DNA of 64,000 nucleotides from Brachyspira pilosicoli (GTDB taxonomy: Bacteria; Spirochaetota; Brachyspiria; Brachyspirales; Brachyspiraceae), in NCBI RefSeq assembly GCF_008016535.1, contig NZ_SAXY01000055.1, positions 32,515-96,514 on the forward strand, given 5' to 3'. Positions 45,149 through 52,620 of this stretch are shown piece after piece. The translations under genes and the position numbers were made by a program. Below the pieces are notes generated by a model. The model had not been told where the DNA came from. It saw nothing but the letters and a program-made list of their open reading frames with translations, and did no database searches. How positions within the stretch are numbered: the stretch's first letter is position 1; each line of letters opens with the position of its first letter.

Positions 45149-45253
45149 ATTTTCTTTATTAAAAAATCTGAATCAGAATTATGAAAATTATAAGAACTAT
45201 AACAATTATCAAAACTACAAAAATTATAAAACTATAAAAAAGGAGAATTCCAT

Positions 45254-46144
45254 ATGGAAGAAAACAAATTAAAAAAATATAAAATTCTTGGAGATAGTTT
45301 TAAACAATATATAGCAGTCTCCAAAAACACTTTCTCAGAAACTAAAACTAATAAGATTACTGAAAAGAATGTAGAAGAGATTATATCTTCGTTTGAAAAG
45401 AAAAATGTTGAAGTGTTTGTTTATATGGGTCATAAAGAGGAAGAAGAGAGAGCTGCTATTGGTAAGGTATTGAAGTTAGAAAAAGATAATGAAGCAGTTG
45501 GAATATATGCCACTATAGAATGGTTTGATGAAAGCATTACTGAGAAAAAATCATTTTATCCTTCTATAGAGATGGTTGGAAAAAAAGTTAAAGAGGATGA
45601 TGAGTTTATTTATTGGGAGAATTGTGAGATTAAGGCCATTGCTGCTGTTGAATATCCTGCTAGTAAGAGTGTTGATTTATTATGTGCAAGCGGGGTTATT
45701 GAAGTTAATGAAGAGTATATAAATAACATCAAAAACATTTTAAATAAACTTAATGATGAGGCAACAAAAGAAAAAGCAAAAGAAGAGTTTTTGAATATAT
45801 TTAGAAATGATGAAGTATTTCAAAACATGATAATAGATTTACTTTTAGAGAAGTTCAAGATTTCAGAAAAGAGTTTGTCAAAATCAAATTTATCTGCTAT
45901 TACTTACGGAGATTGGTGTAATGAATATGCAGAAAGTCAGAATGCAGTAAGATGCTCTTCAAAGTCTGAGAGTGATACTTATGTGAAGGCTAAAAAACTT
46001 TTTAAAGCTGGTTTGAGTAAAGAAGAAATAATGTCTATAGTGAGAGATGATTTAGTTCCTATAGGAGTAGGAGGTTATGAGAGAGTTAGTTTATCAGCTA
46101 TGGGCAAAAACAAGTATGAAGAGATTTCAAGGATGTTTAAATAA
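45254..46144 (+). CDS. Prohead protease / scaffold (Mu gpI-like)
   Basis: The 296-residue protein starts at ATG 45254 after AAAAAGGAG. The N-terminal half resembles Mu I-type head proteases: VFVYMGHKEEEERAAIGKV, IYATIEWFDESITEKKSFYP and a conserved AIAAVEYPASKSVDLLCAS. The C-terminal half is helical and may serve as scaffold, with a final GLSKEEIMSIVRDDLVPIGV. It would process or shape the capsid before DNA packaging. It lies directly before the decoration and major capsid genes, the usual order. Confidence 0.7.
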   Translation: MEENKLKKYKILGDSFKQYIAVSKNTFSETKTNKITEKNVEEIISSFEKKNVEVFVYMGHKEEEERAAIGKVLKLEKDNEAVGIYATIEWFDESITEKKSFYPSIEMVGKKVKEDDEFIYWENCEIKAIAAVEYPASKSVDLLCASGVIEVNEEYINNIKNILNKLNDEATKEKAKEEFLNIFRNDEVFQNMIIDLLLEKFKISEKSLSKSNLSAITYGDWCNEYAESQNAVRCSSKSESDTYVKAKKLFKAGLSKEEIMSIVRDDLVPIGVGGYERVSLSAMGKNKYEEISRMFK

Positions 46145-46203
46145 AATGGTGTATACTAAAAATTTTGCATTTTATCATTATTTGTTCTTTAAATTTATTG
46201 TTT

Positions 46204-46376
46204 TCGGGGGCTAGCCCCCGCACCCCCACTTCTTTTATTGGTATAAAAGAAGCAAAAGAACTGTATTTTTAATGCTTAATTTAGGGTTTATGCTACATTT
46301 GACATATATTCCTAAAACATTAGCTATAGTATATGCACTTTTTGCAACTTTTTGCGGCGGGAAAAAGTTGAATAAA
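46204..46376 (+). repeat. Composite C-H dispersed repeat
   Basis: The C block begins with the GGGGGCTAGCCCCC palindrome (46206) and a CTTCTTTT/AAAAGAAG hairpin; the H block (GCACTTTTTGCAACTTTTTG, GCGGCGGG, AAAAAGTTGAATAAAA) starts 130 bases later. The same spacing occurs at 48316-48490 and nearly at 51288-51460. It fills most of the 299-base gap between the protease and decoration genes. Confidence 0.85.
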
Positions 46377-46443
46377 AGAACTTACATTACACAATATAGT
46401 TATTTATGTCTATATAAACAAATAAATAATATTAGGAGTCGCT

Positions 46444-46806
46444 ATGATAATAAAATCTGGCATAGGTAATGATGAAGATAAATTACCAAAGAAAGGCTTT
46501 CCTGTATCCATTAAAAATAAAGATGGAAAAGGAGTTTATGCCTTATATGAGGAAGGGTTTACCTTTGTTGGGGTTGCCTTAGAAGATGCATATAATTATG
46601 TGGATTTTGGACTTAAATCTAATTGCATATCTGTGTGCTACAGCGGAAATGTTAATTGTGTTGCAGCAGAGAGTTTAGCTGCAGGCGATATAGTTGTGCC
46701 TTCAGCTGATGGATTTAAAAAGTCACTAGACGGCAATGGGGTTGGCATAGTTATTCGAGGAGGCAATGCTAATTCTCATATAGAAGTGCTTTTAAAAACT
46801 ATTTAA
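46444..46806 (+). CDS. Head decoration protein (DUF2190-like)
   Basis: The 120-residue protein starts at ATG 46444 after AGGAG. The pattern GFPVSIKNKDGKGVYALYEEG followed by ESLAAGDIVVPSADGFKKSL and GVGIVIRGGNANSHIEVLL fits small beta-barrel capsid decoration proteins of the DUF2190 group, which stabilise the shell. Its 13-kDa mass agrees with VSH-1 Hvp13 (recalled). It sits 22 bases before the major capsid gene, with which it is co-transcribed. Confidence 0.7.
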   Translation: MIIKSGIGNDEDKLPKKGFPVSIKNKDGKGVYALYEEGFTFVGVALEDAYNYVDFGLKSNCISVCYSGNVNCVAAESLAAGDIVVPSADGFKKSLDGNGVGIVIRGGNANSHIEVLLKTI

Positions 46807-46828
46807 TAATTTATTATAAGGAGTAATA

Positions 46829-47878
46829 ATGAGCGTACCAAATTTTCAAAGTATACAAAATAAACTTTTTCCTATAATCAATCAAGAGCTTCCAAAATAT
46901 ATGGGGCAGACAAACTTTGTAAGTAAATATATACCAGAGATTTTTGTAGGAGTTTCTCAGGGTGCTATAGGAGGGGATTTAGACAACACTGCTTTTAATC
47001 TAAAGAACATGTACGGCGGCACTTCTTTGGGCGGACTTAATATATTTAATGATTATCCAAGACATGAGTCAAGAGTTTTTAAGATGGAGCCTGAAGAATA
47101 TTATATCGGCATAGACATAAATAGAATAGAAGAGATTAATGAACTTTATTCTAAAGATGAGAAAAAAGCGGGAGAAGAGATATTAAATTACATAGCACAG
47201 AAGTTAGTATCTAGGCTTGGACTTTTGAGAGAGAGAAATTTAGCTGCAAAAGTTACAGATGCTTCTTTGTATGGAAGTTCTAATACAGTGGATTTAACTG
47301 CTAAGGCTATAAGTTCTTGGACAGAAACTGATATTGATAATTTCTTTAGTTCTTTTATAGATTTGGCAAAATATTTAAATTATGCTGTAGGCGGCAATTT
47401 ATTTAATGACCAGATGGAAGTGCAAAACAATGGGCAGAAACTTTATATAGTGATACCTATAGATGTTTATGTGAAGCTTCAGGGATTATTTAGATTATTT
47501 TCTAATTATGTATCTATGATAGGTAATTCTAATGACGGCAAATATAAAGCATTTAAGCCAGATATATTTAATGCTGTAACAAGCGGTATAACAGTTGTTG
47601 GTACTGCTTTTAGAGTTGCTGATGACCATGAAGTTGAACAAAAGTATCAATTAGAAAACCTTACTGATATATGGACAGGCTCTTCTATTTATATGTTTAC
47701 AACTTCTTCTAATATTTTGGATATGGCTTCTATAAAAGAGGTTGTATATTTAAATCATGATATAAGAGAAGTTGATATATTGGGCAACAATTTATGGAGA
47801 AGCAGAACAAAGAGATGCACAGTAGCTTCTAACCCTTATGGCTTCTGTAAGATAGATTTGAAATTAGCAGATGCTTAA
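46829..47878 (+). CDS. Major capsid protein (gene-transfer-agent-like)
   Basis: The 349-residue protein (about 39 kDa) starts at ATG 46829 after AAGGAG. Features suit a HK97-type shell protein: an N-terminal helical arm, a LSSLGLLRERNLAAKV-like long spine helix region (IAQKLVSRLGLLRERNLAAK), a YIVIPIDVYVKLQ strand, and a C-terminal LNHDIREVDILGNNLWRSRT loop followed by strands. The mass matches VSH-1 Hvp38, its major head protein (recalled). A strong terminator follows 40 bases downstream. Confidence 0.78.
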   Translation: MSVPNFQSIQNKLFPIINQELPKYMGQTNFVSKYIPEIFVGVSQGAIGGDLDNTAFNLKNMYGGTSLGGLNIFNDYPRHESRVFKMEPEEYYIGIDINRIEEINELYSKDEKKAGEEILNYIAQKLVSRLGLLRERNLAAKVTDASLYGSSNTVDLTAKAISSWTETDIDNFFSSFIDLAKYLNYAVGGNLFNDQMEVQNNGQKLYIVIPIDVYVKLQGLFRLFSNYVSMIGNSNDGKYKAFKPDIFNAVTSGITVVGTAFRVADDHEVEQKYQLENLTDIWTGSSIYMFTTSSNILDMASIKEVVYLNHDIREVDILGNNLWRSRTKRCTVASNPYGFCKIDLKLADA

Positions 47879-47917
47879 TTATATTTTAGCTTTTTTTTTT
47901 ATTATTATTTTTTTATT

Positions 47918-47954
47918 CAAGAGAGGAAAATTGTTTTTCTTCTCTTGTTTTTTT
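47918..47954 (+). terminator. Rho-independent terminator after the major capsid gene
   Basis: CAAGAGAGGAAAA pairs with TTTTCTTCTCTTG over 13 positions (one G-U pair), with a short loop and a run of seven T residues. Confidence 0.88.
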
Positions 47955-47979
47955 ATATATATGTTTTTTGGGAGAGATG

Positions 47980-48279
47980 ATGAATAATAAAAAGTCTTTA
48001 CTTCATTTTGTAGATGCTAGTATAGTTCATAAAGATATTAAGGCTAATGATTATGTTGTTGCTAAGGTGGGGTATTTTTTTAGAGATGTTCATGAGAGAA
48101 GGTGCAAGGTTTTGATAGAGAGTGATTTAAATATTTCTCTTACAGATTCTTTTGTAATAATAAGCAAAGAAGAGGCAGAGGAGCTTGTACGCGAGAAGAT
48201 GAAGCCTAATGATGTGATAAATTATTTGAAAGAAGAAAATAGAAGCTTAAAGGAAAAGATAAAATCGCTTGAGGCTTAG
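47980..48279 (+). CDS. Small head-region protein with C-terminal coiled coil
   Basis: A 99-residue protein from ATG 47980, chosen because GGAG at 47971-47974 is five bases upstream; the longer TTG reading (47968) overlaps the ribosome site. The first part is strand-like (DYVVAKVGYFF, RRCKVLIESD), and the end is a helix, DVINYLKEENRSLKEKIKSL. I do not recognise it; its place after the capsid suggests a minor head or connector protein. A composite repeat follows. Confidence 0.55.
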   Translation: MNNKKSLLHFVDASIVHKDIKANDYVVAKVGYFFRDVHERRCKVLIESDLNISLTDSFVIISKEEAEELVREKMKPNDVINYLKEENRSLKEKIKSLEA

Positions 48280-48315
48280 TATAACTAAAAATTATATTTT
48301 TTATTTTGAATATCT

Positions 48316-48490
48316 GTTGGGCTTTGCCCCACACCCCAGTTCTTTTGCGACCGTAGGAAGTGCCTTCGGTATTGGCACAAAGAAACAAAAAGACTGCATT
48401 TTTAGCTTAAATCTAAGCTTTATTTTATATTTAAAGTTAAAACATTTGCACTTTTTGCAACTTTTTGCGGCGGGAAAAAGTTGAATAAAA
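48316..48490 (+). repeat. Composite C-H dispersed repeat with nested mini-element
   Basis: The C block (GTTGGGCTTTGCCCCACACC, AGTTCTTTT) has GCGACCGTAGGAAGTGCC at 48347-48364 in its hairpin loop, and the H block (GCACTTTTTGCAACTTTTTG, GCGGCGGGAAAAAGTTG) begins 130 bases after the C start. It fills the 300-base gap between two head genes. Confidence 0.85.
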
Positions 48491-48579
48491 GAACTTATAT
48501 TACAAAATATAGTTGTTTAGATATATATAAAAGTCAAATTTTCTGATATATAAAATAATAACAAAAGGAAGAAATATAA

Positions 48580-48957
48580 ATGTATATATATGAACCAGAT
48601 TTAAATTATTTTAAAAGCATATTTACAATGTTTGATTATGATAATATGGATTTAGATTTTATCGAAAGCCAATTAAAAAATTATACTCTACAATTTAGAA
48701 AAACAATTCTTAATATGAACTATACAGAGCCTACTGAAGAAAATAAGCTTCCATATATAGCTATAAAAAATTATATATGCTATGAGGTGGCAAGGCTTCT
48801 AACTGTTAATTTTGTATCAAACAGCGATTTAATAAACTTTATAAGAAATGAGAGCTTGAGGCTAAAAGAGCTTGCTATAAAAGATTTATCAGCATTTATT
48901 TCTGGAGATTTATCTTATGAGAGTGTGAGGCTTGATGGGGACATAAAAAAGCCTTAA
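48580..48957 (+). CDS. Putative head-tail connector (adaptor) protein
   Basis: A 125-residue helical protein starting at ATG 48580 after AGGAAG. The pattern resembles gp6/DUF1320-type adaptors that dock below the portal: paired helices (FIESQLKNYTLQFRKTILN), IAIKNYICYEVARLLTVNF and a final LAIKDLSAFISGDLSYESV. The assignment rests on size, helical content and position between capsid and tail genes. The next gene follows after 45 bases. Confidence 0.5.
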   Translation: MYIYEPDLNYFKSIFTMFDYDNMDLDFIESQLKNYTLQFRKTILNMNYTEPTEENKLPYIAIKNYICYEVARLLTVNFVSNSDLINFIRNESLRLKELAIKDLSAFISGDLSYESVRLDGDIKKP

Positions 48958-49002
48958 TTATTTTTTTATTTTTAAAGATTTTTTAAATAGGGTTTTATAT
49001 AT

Positions 49003-49566
49003 ATGATACATTTCAAAAATAGCATTTTATATGTTTTAGATAATTTTATGAACTTTATGGCAGATGATTATATAGATTTTGCTGGAAATAAAGTTAAAGG
49101 TGATGGGGAGCTTAATAAACTTTTAGATGACAAATTAAAGATTGACTGTTTTAGTTTGGGCAATATTAAGTCTATGAGTAAATCTTTTTTATGGGCTACT
49201 ATATCTGAAGGCGAGAGCAAAGGTGGAAGTTCATATATAGGAGATAGTGCAGGTTTTACTGATGATATATGTTTAAAGGCAGAAGTTTATAAGGAGCTTA
49301 AGGCTGGAGAATCTTTTTTGGCATACACAATGATACCTATTGCGTTAAATCAGGCTTCACGTTATTGGGTATCAAAATTAAATGATGAGGGTGAGAGGAT
49401 TGCATTATCTCCTGTTATTAAATGGGATTCTCCTACTTTTGATGTGGAAAATAGTAAAAGACAGTTTAATGATTTCTCATCTATTAGAGGGGTGAGTTTT
49501 TCTCTTTATATAAATTTTAAAATAATGACTGGGAGTTATGAAGATGAAGTTTTTCAGAAATATTGA
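49003..49566 (+). CDS. Putative neck or tail-completion protein
   Basis: A 187-residue protein starting at ATG 49003 after a weak site. No motif is recognised; the middle (AGFTDDICLKAEVYKELKAG) and end (GVSFSLYINFKIMTG) are strand-rich. At about 21 kDa it could correspond to VSH-1 Hvp22 (recalled). Its 3' end overlaps the next gene by 29 bases in another frame, so the two are translationally coupled. Position suggests a head-completion or tail-terminator role. Confidence 0.5.
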   Translation: MIHFKNSILYVLDNFMNFMADDYIDFAGNKVKGDGELNKLLDDKLKIDCFSLGNIKSMSKSFLWATISEGESKGGSSYIGDSAGFTDDICLKAEVYKELKAGESFLAYTMIPIALNQASRYWVSKLNDEGERIALSPVIKWDSPTFDVENSKRQFNDFSSIRGVSFSLYINFKIMTGSYEDEVFQKY

Positions 49567-49813
49567 AAGAGTTAATCAAAAGGTAAAAGATTATTTAAAT
49601 TTAAGAGGCAATGTTTATAAAGTGAGTATTGTTTCTACTCCTTCAAATGCTGTTATAAGAATTGACGGAGAAGATAAATATTTTGATGCATATAAGAGAG
49701 GGGATACTATTCAATATGAGGTGAGTTTAGAAGGATATAACACAAAGCAAGGCACTATAACGGTTGAAGATAGAGATATATTAGAAAGCGTTGTGCTTGA
49801 AGCAACTGCATAA
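49538..49813 (+). CDS. PEGA-domain-like small protein
   Basis: The 91-residue protein has a C-terminal PEGA-like domain: VSIVSTPSNAVIRIDGEDKY, then YKRGDTIQYEVSLEGYNTKQ and GTITV. PEGA domains are small beta folds in surface proteins; here it may be a decoration on a tail or neck protein. The N-terminus is basic (MKMKFFRNIERVNQKVKDYL). It overlaps the gene before it and precedes the large tail protein by 36 bases. Confidence 0.65.
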   Translation: MKMKFFRNIERVNQKVKDYLNLRGNVYKVSIVSTPSNAVIRIDGEDKYFDAYKRGDTIQYEVSLEGYNTKQGTITVEDRDILESVVLEATA

Positions 49814-49849
49814 AATTTTTTTTAACTAAAATTATAAAAGGTTCATTAT

Positions 49850-51223
49850 ATGAGTATATTTGATATAAAAGGAAATTTAATGAAAGATGAAGAGGGCTTA
49901 AATATTATAAACGGCTCTTCATATAAAGTGAGAATTGCTAAGACAAAGAGCAGAGATGAGAGAGTAGATTTTACCAGCGATGATGTTAAAGGAAAATATT
50001 TAATTTATCCATCTTCTGTTGGTCTTACTCCTGCTACAGAGAGCTTAACAAAAGATTATGTAGGCTCTCCATCATCAGAATCATATTTAGGAGCTACAAT
50101 TTATGCGGGGGATATTTCTTTTGGTGCCTTTGTAAACTCTAATGCTTATTATATGAGTTTGATATGGTCTAATGTGTATACAAAAGAAAATACAGGAAAT
50201 ATTATCTGCATTAATTGTTTTAGTGATTTTTCTATTAAGATGCATAAAAATGAAAACACTATAACTATGCTTGAGATTATTAGAGAAGACGAGAATGGTT
50301 TTTATAGTGATTTTATTGATATATATGGCTCTATGATTCAGCAAGAATTAATTGATGCTATAAACAACATAAAAAATATAAAAGCATTTTTAATTACAGG
50401 CGATAAAAATGACAAAATAGATTTTAGTAACTTTTTAGGAGAGTTTGAAGAGGAAGATAATTATTTAATTAGCTTTAAGAGAGTTGGATTTATAGAGAGC
50501 GGAGTATTTAATGAAGAGACAAAAAAACTATATCCAAGATTTGTAAATATAATTTCTCCAAGATTTGGAGAGACACAATATTATAACTTAGCATTATTTG
50601 ATTCATCAAAAAATATTGAAGGCATTCAGTATATAGGCTGTGAAAGTAAGTCAATGAGTTTTAATTTTGCCAATAAAGCATTAACACAAATAACCTCTTC
50701 GCTATGGGCATCAGGTGAATACACTTTAGATAAAGACACTATTCTCAAAGAAGAGAGAGCTGAAGAGAGAGATGTTGTAATGGCTCAAACTTCAAAATAT
50801 CCAACAAAGCTTTTTATTAATGGAACAGAGGCTACTTCAGTTTCTGATATTGCTATTGCTTTTGAATGGACTAAAGAAGAGAAATTTAATGTATCAGCAA
50901 AGAGATATAATTTCCCAAACAATAAATTTACTTTAACATTTTCTGGTAATGCAGTTTTTAATACTCAGTCAAAAGAGCTTTTTTATAATCGTGTTTTAAA
51001 TGGTGATAGGCAGTCATTTGTAATATACAGCAAAACAAAATTTAGAGGCAAAGATTATCCGTTTATATTTGTGAGTGCAGATGTTTCTGGAAGTCCTTCT
51101 TTTCCTACTATAGAGGCTAAAGATGTTTCAGTTTCATTAAACAATTTTAAAGCTTCAGAAGATTCTATTGAGATGAAGAACAATTATTTGATAGCATTTA
51201 CAGATAGAGAGGAGTTATTTTAG
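49850..51223 (+). CDS. Major tail protein candidate
   Basis: A 457-residue protein (about 51 kDa) starting at ATG 49850. It is strand-rich, with pairs like YKVRIAKTKSRDERVDFTSD and a C-terminal half with repeated strands (FNVSAKRYNFPNNKFTLTFS, DYPFIFVSADVSGSPSFPT). It immediately precedes the tail-assembly chaperone pair, where siphoviruses place the tail tube protein, though it is large for one. VSH-1 Hvp53 is similar in mass (recalled). A sheath-like protein is possible but I see no other contractile-tail gene. Confidence 0.55.
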   Translation: MSIFDIKGNLMKDEEGLNIINGSSYKVRIAKTKSRDERVDFTSDDVKGKYLIYPSSVGLTPATESLTKDYVGSPSSESYLGATIYAGDISFGAFVNSNAYYMSLIWSNVYTKENTGNIICINCFSDFSIKMHKNENTITMLEIIREDENGFYSDFIDIYGSMIQQELIDAINNIKNIKAFLITGDKNDKIDFSNFLGEFEEEDNYLISFKRVGFIESGVFNEETKKLYPRFVNIISPRFGETQYYNLALFDSSKNIEGIQYIGCESKSMSFNFANKALTQITSSLWASGEYTLDKDTILKEERAEERDVVMAQTSKYPTKLFINGTEATSVSDIAIAFEWTKEEKFNVSAKRYNFPNNKFTLTFSGNAVFNTQSKELFYNRVLNGDRQSFVIYSKTKFRGKDYPFIFVSADVSGSPSFPTIEAKDVSVSLNNFKASEDSIEMKNNYLIAFTDREELF

Positions 51224-51287
51224 TTTGTAAGTATAATTTATTTTTATCAGAGGATTACTAAAAGAATTATTTTTTTATTTTTTATTT

Positions 51288-51460
51288 GCGGGGACTAGCC
51301 CCCGTACCCCCACTTCTTTTATTGGTATAAAAGAAGCAAAAGAACTGAATTTTTAGCTCAAATTTATTATATTACTTCGTATTAATATATATTTATAAAT
51401 ATAAGACTGAAATATTTGCACTTTTTGCAACTTTTTGCTGCGGGAAAAAGTTGAATAAAA
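51288..51460 (+). repeat. Composite C-H dispersed repeat
   Basis: GCGGGGACTAGCCCCCGTACC and a CTTCTTTT/AAAAGAAG hairpin are followed 127 bases later by GCACTTTTTGCAACTTTTTG, CTGCGGG and AAAAAGTTGAATAAAA. It occupies the gap between the tail protein and a leftward small gene. Confidence 0.85.
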
Positions 51461-51504
51461 CAAAAGTTTATATGTCAAAATATAATTGTTATAGTTAATA
51501 ATAA

Positions 51505-51843
51505 TTAATTCCTGCTTCTAAAAAATGAGTTGTATTTGTCTTTTTCTTTCATTATCATATTTGATAAAAATGTGCTGTTTGAATATTCATAAATTTGTTT
51601 ACTTTGTTTGTAATCAAAGTTAAAATAATTTTTTGATATTAAAGAAGAGCTATAATAAATGCTTGATGTAATATTATTTTGATAAAGAAATAAATCATTG
51701 TATATGTTTTTAAAATAGTTGTTAAAGTATAAATTATTATTATTAAAATTGTTTGTATAATAATTATTTACTGGAAAGAAGAAAGAGTTGTATGAGTATG
51801 ATGTAATGCTGTAAAATATAAGCACTAATAAAATTTTTTTCAT
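51505..51843 (-). CDS. Small secreted Asn/Tyr/Phe-rich protein, opposite strand
   Basis: A 112-residue protein with a signal peptide (MKKILLVLIFYSITSYSYN) and a low-complexity mature part (NNYYTNNFNNNNLYFNNYF) rich in Asn, Tyr and Phe. The start is ATG 51843 with an AGG-type site. It is the only leftward gene in the phage-like region and may be a host gene, a cargo gene or an AT-rich chance frame; the plausible signal peptide argues for a real gene. The function is unknown. Confidence 0.5.
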   Translation of the reverse strand: MKKILLVLIFYSITSYSYNSFFFPVNNYYTNNFNNNNLYFNNYFKNIYNDLFLYQNNITSSIYYSSSLISKNYFNFDYKQSKQIYEYSNSTFLSNMIMKEKDKYNSFFRSRN

Positions 51844-51913
51844 AATAAAAAACCTATTTAAATTATATCTTTATAATCAAATATATCAACTATAAAAAAA
51901 AGGAGTATATTAA

Positions 51914-52273
51914 ATGCAAAAAAATACTTTTAAATGCAAAGAGTTTTTTAATAGATACATTGTAGAAGAGACTGTTTATAAAGAGGCTGATAATAATGAG
52001 CTTATGCCGATTAAAATATATAGCCGCTCTACTTTGGGAGATAAGTTTAATGATGAAGACATTATAAGTATTAACAGACCGACTTTTAGAGAGAATCTTG
52101 ATTATGTTAAGGCTAAAGAAAATAACAATACAGATGATGATATATTTGTTTGGCTTGATGTGAGAATTAATGATGAATTAGCTACAAACTTACTTGATAA
52201 ATGGAGCACAAAAGATATTAATGAGTTTGCACAGGTGATAAAAAGTTTTTTGTTAGAGAGGCGAGCTTTATAA
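51914..52273 (+). CDS. Tail assembly chaperone, G-like part
   Basis: The 119-residue protein starts at ATG 51914 after AAAAAAAGGAG. It is charged, and the C-terminus is helical (LLDKWSTKDINEFAQVIKSF). It directly follows the tail protein block and overlaps a second open frame lacking a start codon, as the G and T frames of siphovirus tail chaperones do. A TTTTTTG heptamer at 52246-52252 lies in the correct frame for -1 slippage. These proteins coat the tape measure during tail assembly and are absent from the particle. Confidence 0.65.
   Translation: MQKNTFKCKEFFNRYIVEETVYKEADNNELMPIKIYSRSTLGDKFNDEDIISINRPTFRENLDYVKAKENNNTDDDIFVWLDVRINDELATNLLDKWSTKDINEFAQVIKSFLLERRAL
52246..52252 (+). promoter_or_regulatory. 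Putative -1 ribosomal frameshift heptamer (T TTT TTG)
   Basis: In the frame of the G-like gene the heptamer reads T TTT TTG, a canonical XXXYYYZ slippery sequence. It is 22 bases before the zero-frame stop, inside the overlap with the -1 open frame. Confidence 0.6.
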
Positions 52274-52542
52274 AGATAACTTCTATAGAGCAAGCCGAAA
52301 TTAATAATTTGGTTACTTATGCTTTTAATAATAGAGATATAAAAACAAATGATTTTTGTTATTTGGAAGATGGCATTTTGAGTTTATATACTGCTTTTAA
52401 TTTTTGGGGCAAGATAATAGTTGAGGCTTGGTATCAGATAATAAGCGATAGATATGTTTTAACTAAATATGATGAAGATGATTATTTGAGGCTTGGACTT
52501 AATTATGCTATTTACAAGTTTAAAAGTTTAATAAAACAGTAA
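52252..52542 (+). CDS. Tail assembly chaperone, T-like extension read by -1 frameshift
   Basis: This frame is open from 52225 to the stop at 52540-52542, but its first usable start codon is a TTG at 52309 without a ribosome site. It is exactly -1 relative to the G-like gene. Slippage at 52246-52252 would yield a fusion reading ...IKSF-FVREASFIKITSIEQAEI..., about 209 residues long. The C-terminal part (WYQIISDRYVLTKYDEDDYL) is conserved-looking. In siphoviruses the tape measure gene follows; here the next gene is a dehydrogenase. Confidence 0.6.
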   Translation, partial: VREASFIKITSIEQAEINNLVTYAFNNRDIKTNDFCYLEDGILSLYTAFNFWGKIIVEAWYQIISDRYVLTKYDEDDYLRLGLNYAIYKFKSLIKQ

Positions 52543-52552
52543 AAAAATTGTA

Positions 52553-52580
52553 TTGACATTAATAAAATATTATGTAAACT
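52553..52580 (+). promoter_or_regulatory. Promoter for the dehydrogenase gene
   Basis: TTGACA at 52553-52558 and TAAACT at 52575-52580 are separated by 16 bases, 41 bases before the start codon. It shows that the dehydrogenase need not depend on phage-region transcription. Confidence 0.6.
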
Positions 52581-52620
52581 TTAATACTATGTATATAAAA
52601 ATTATGCAGGAATTAAAGTT

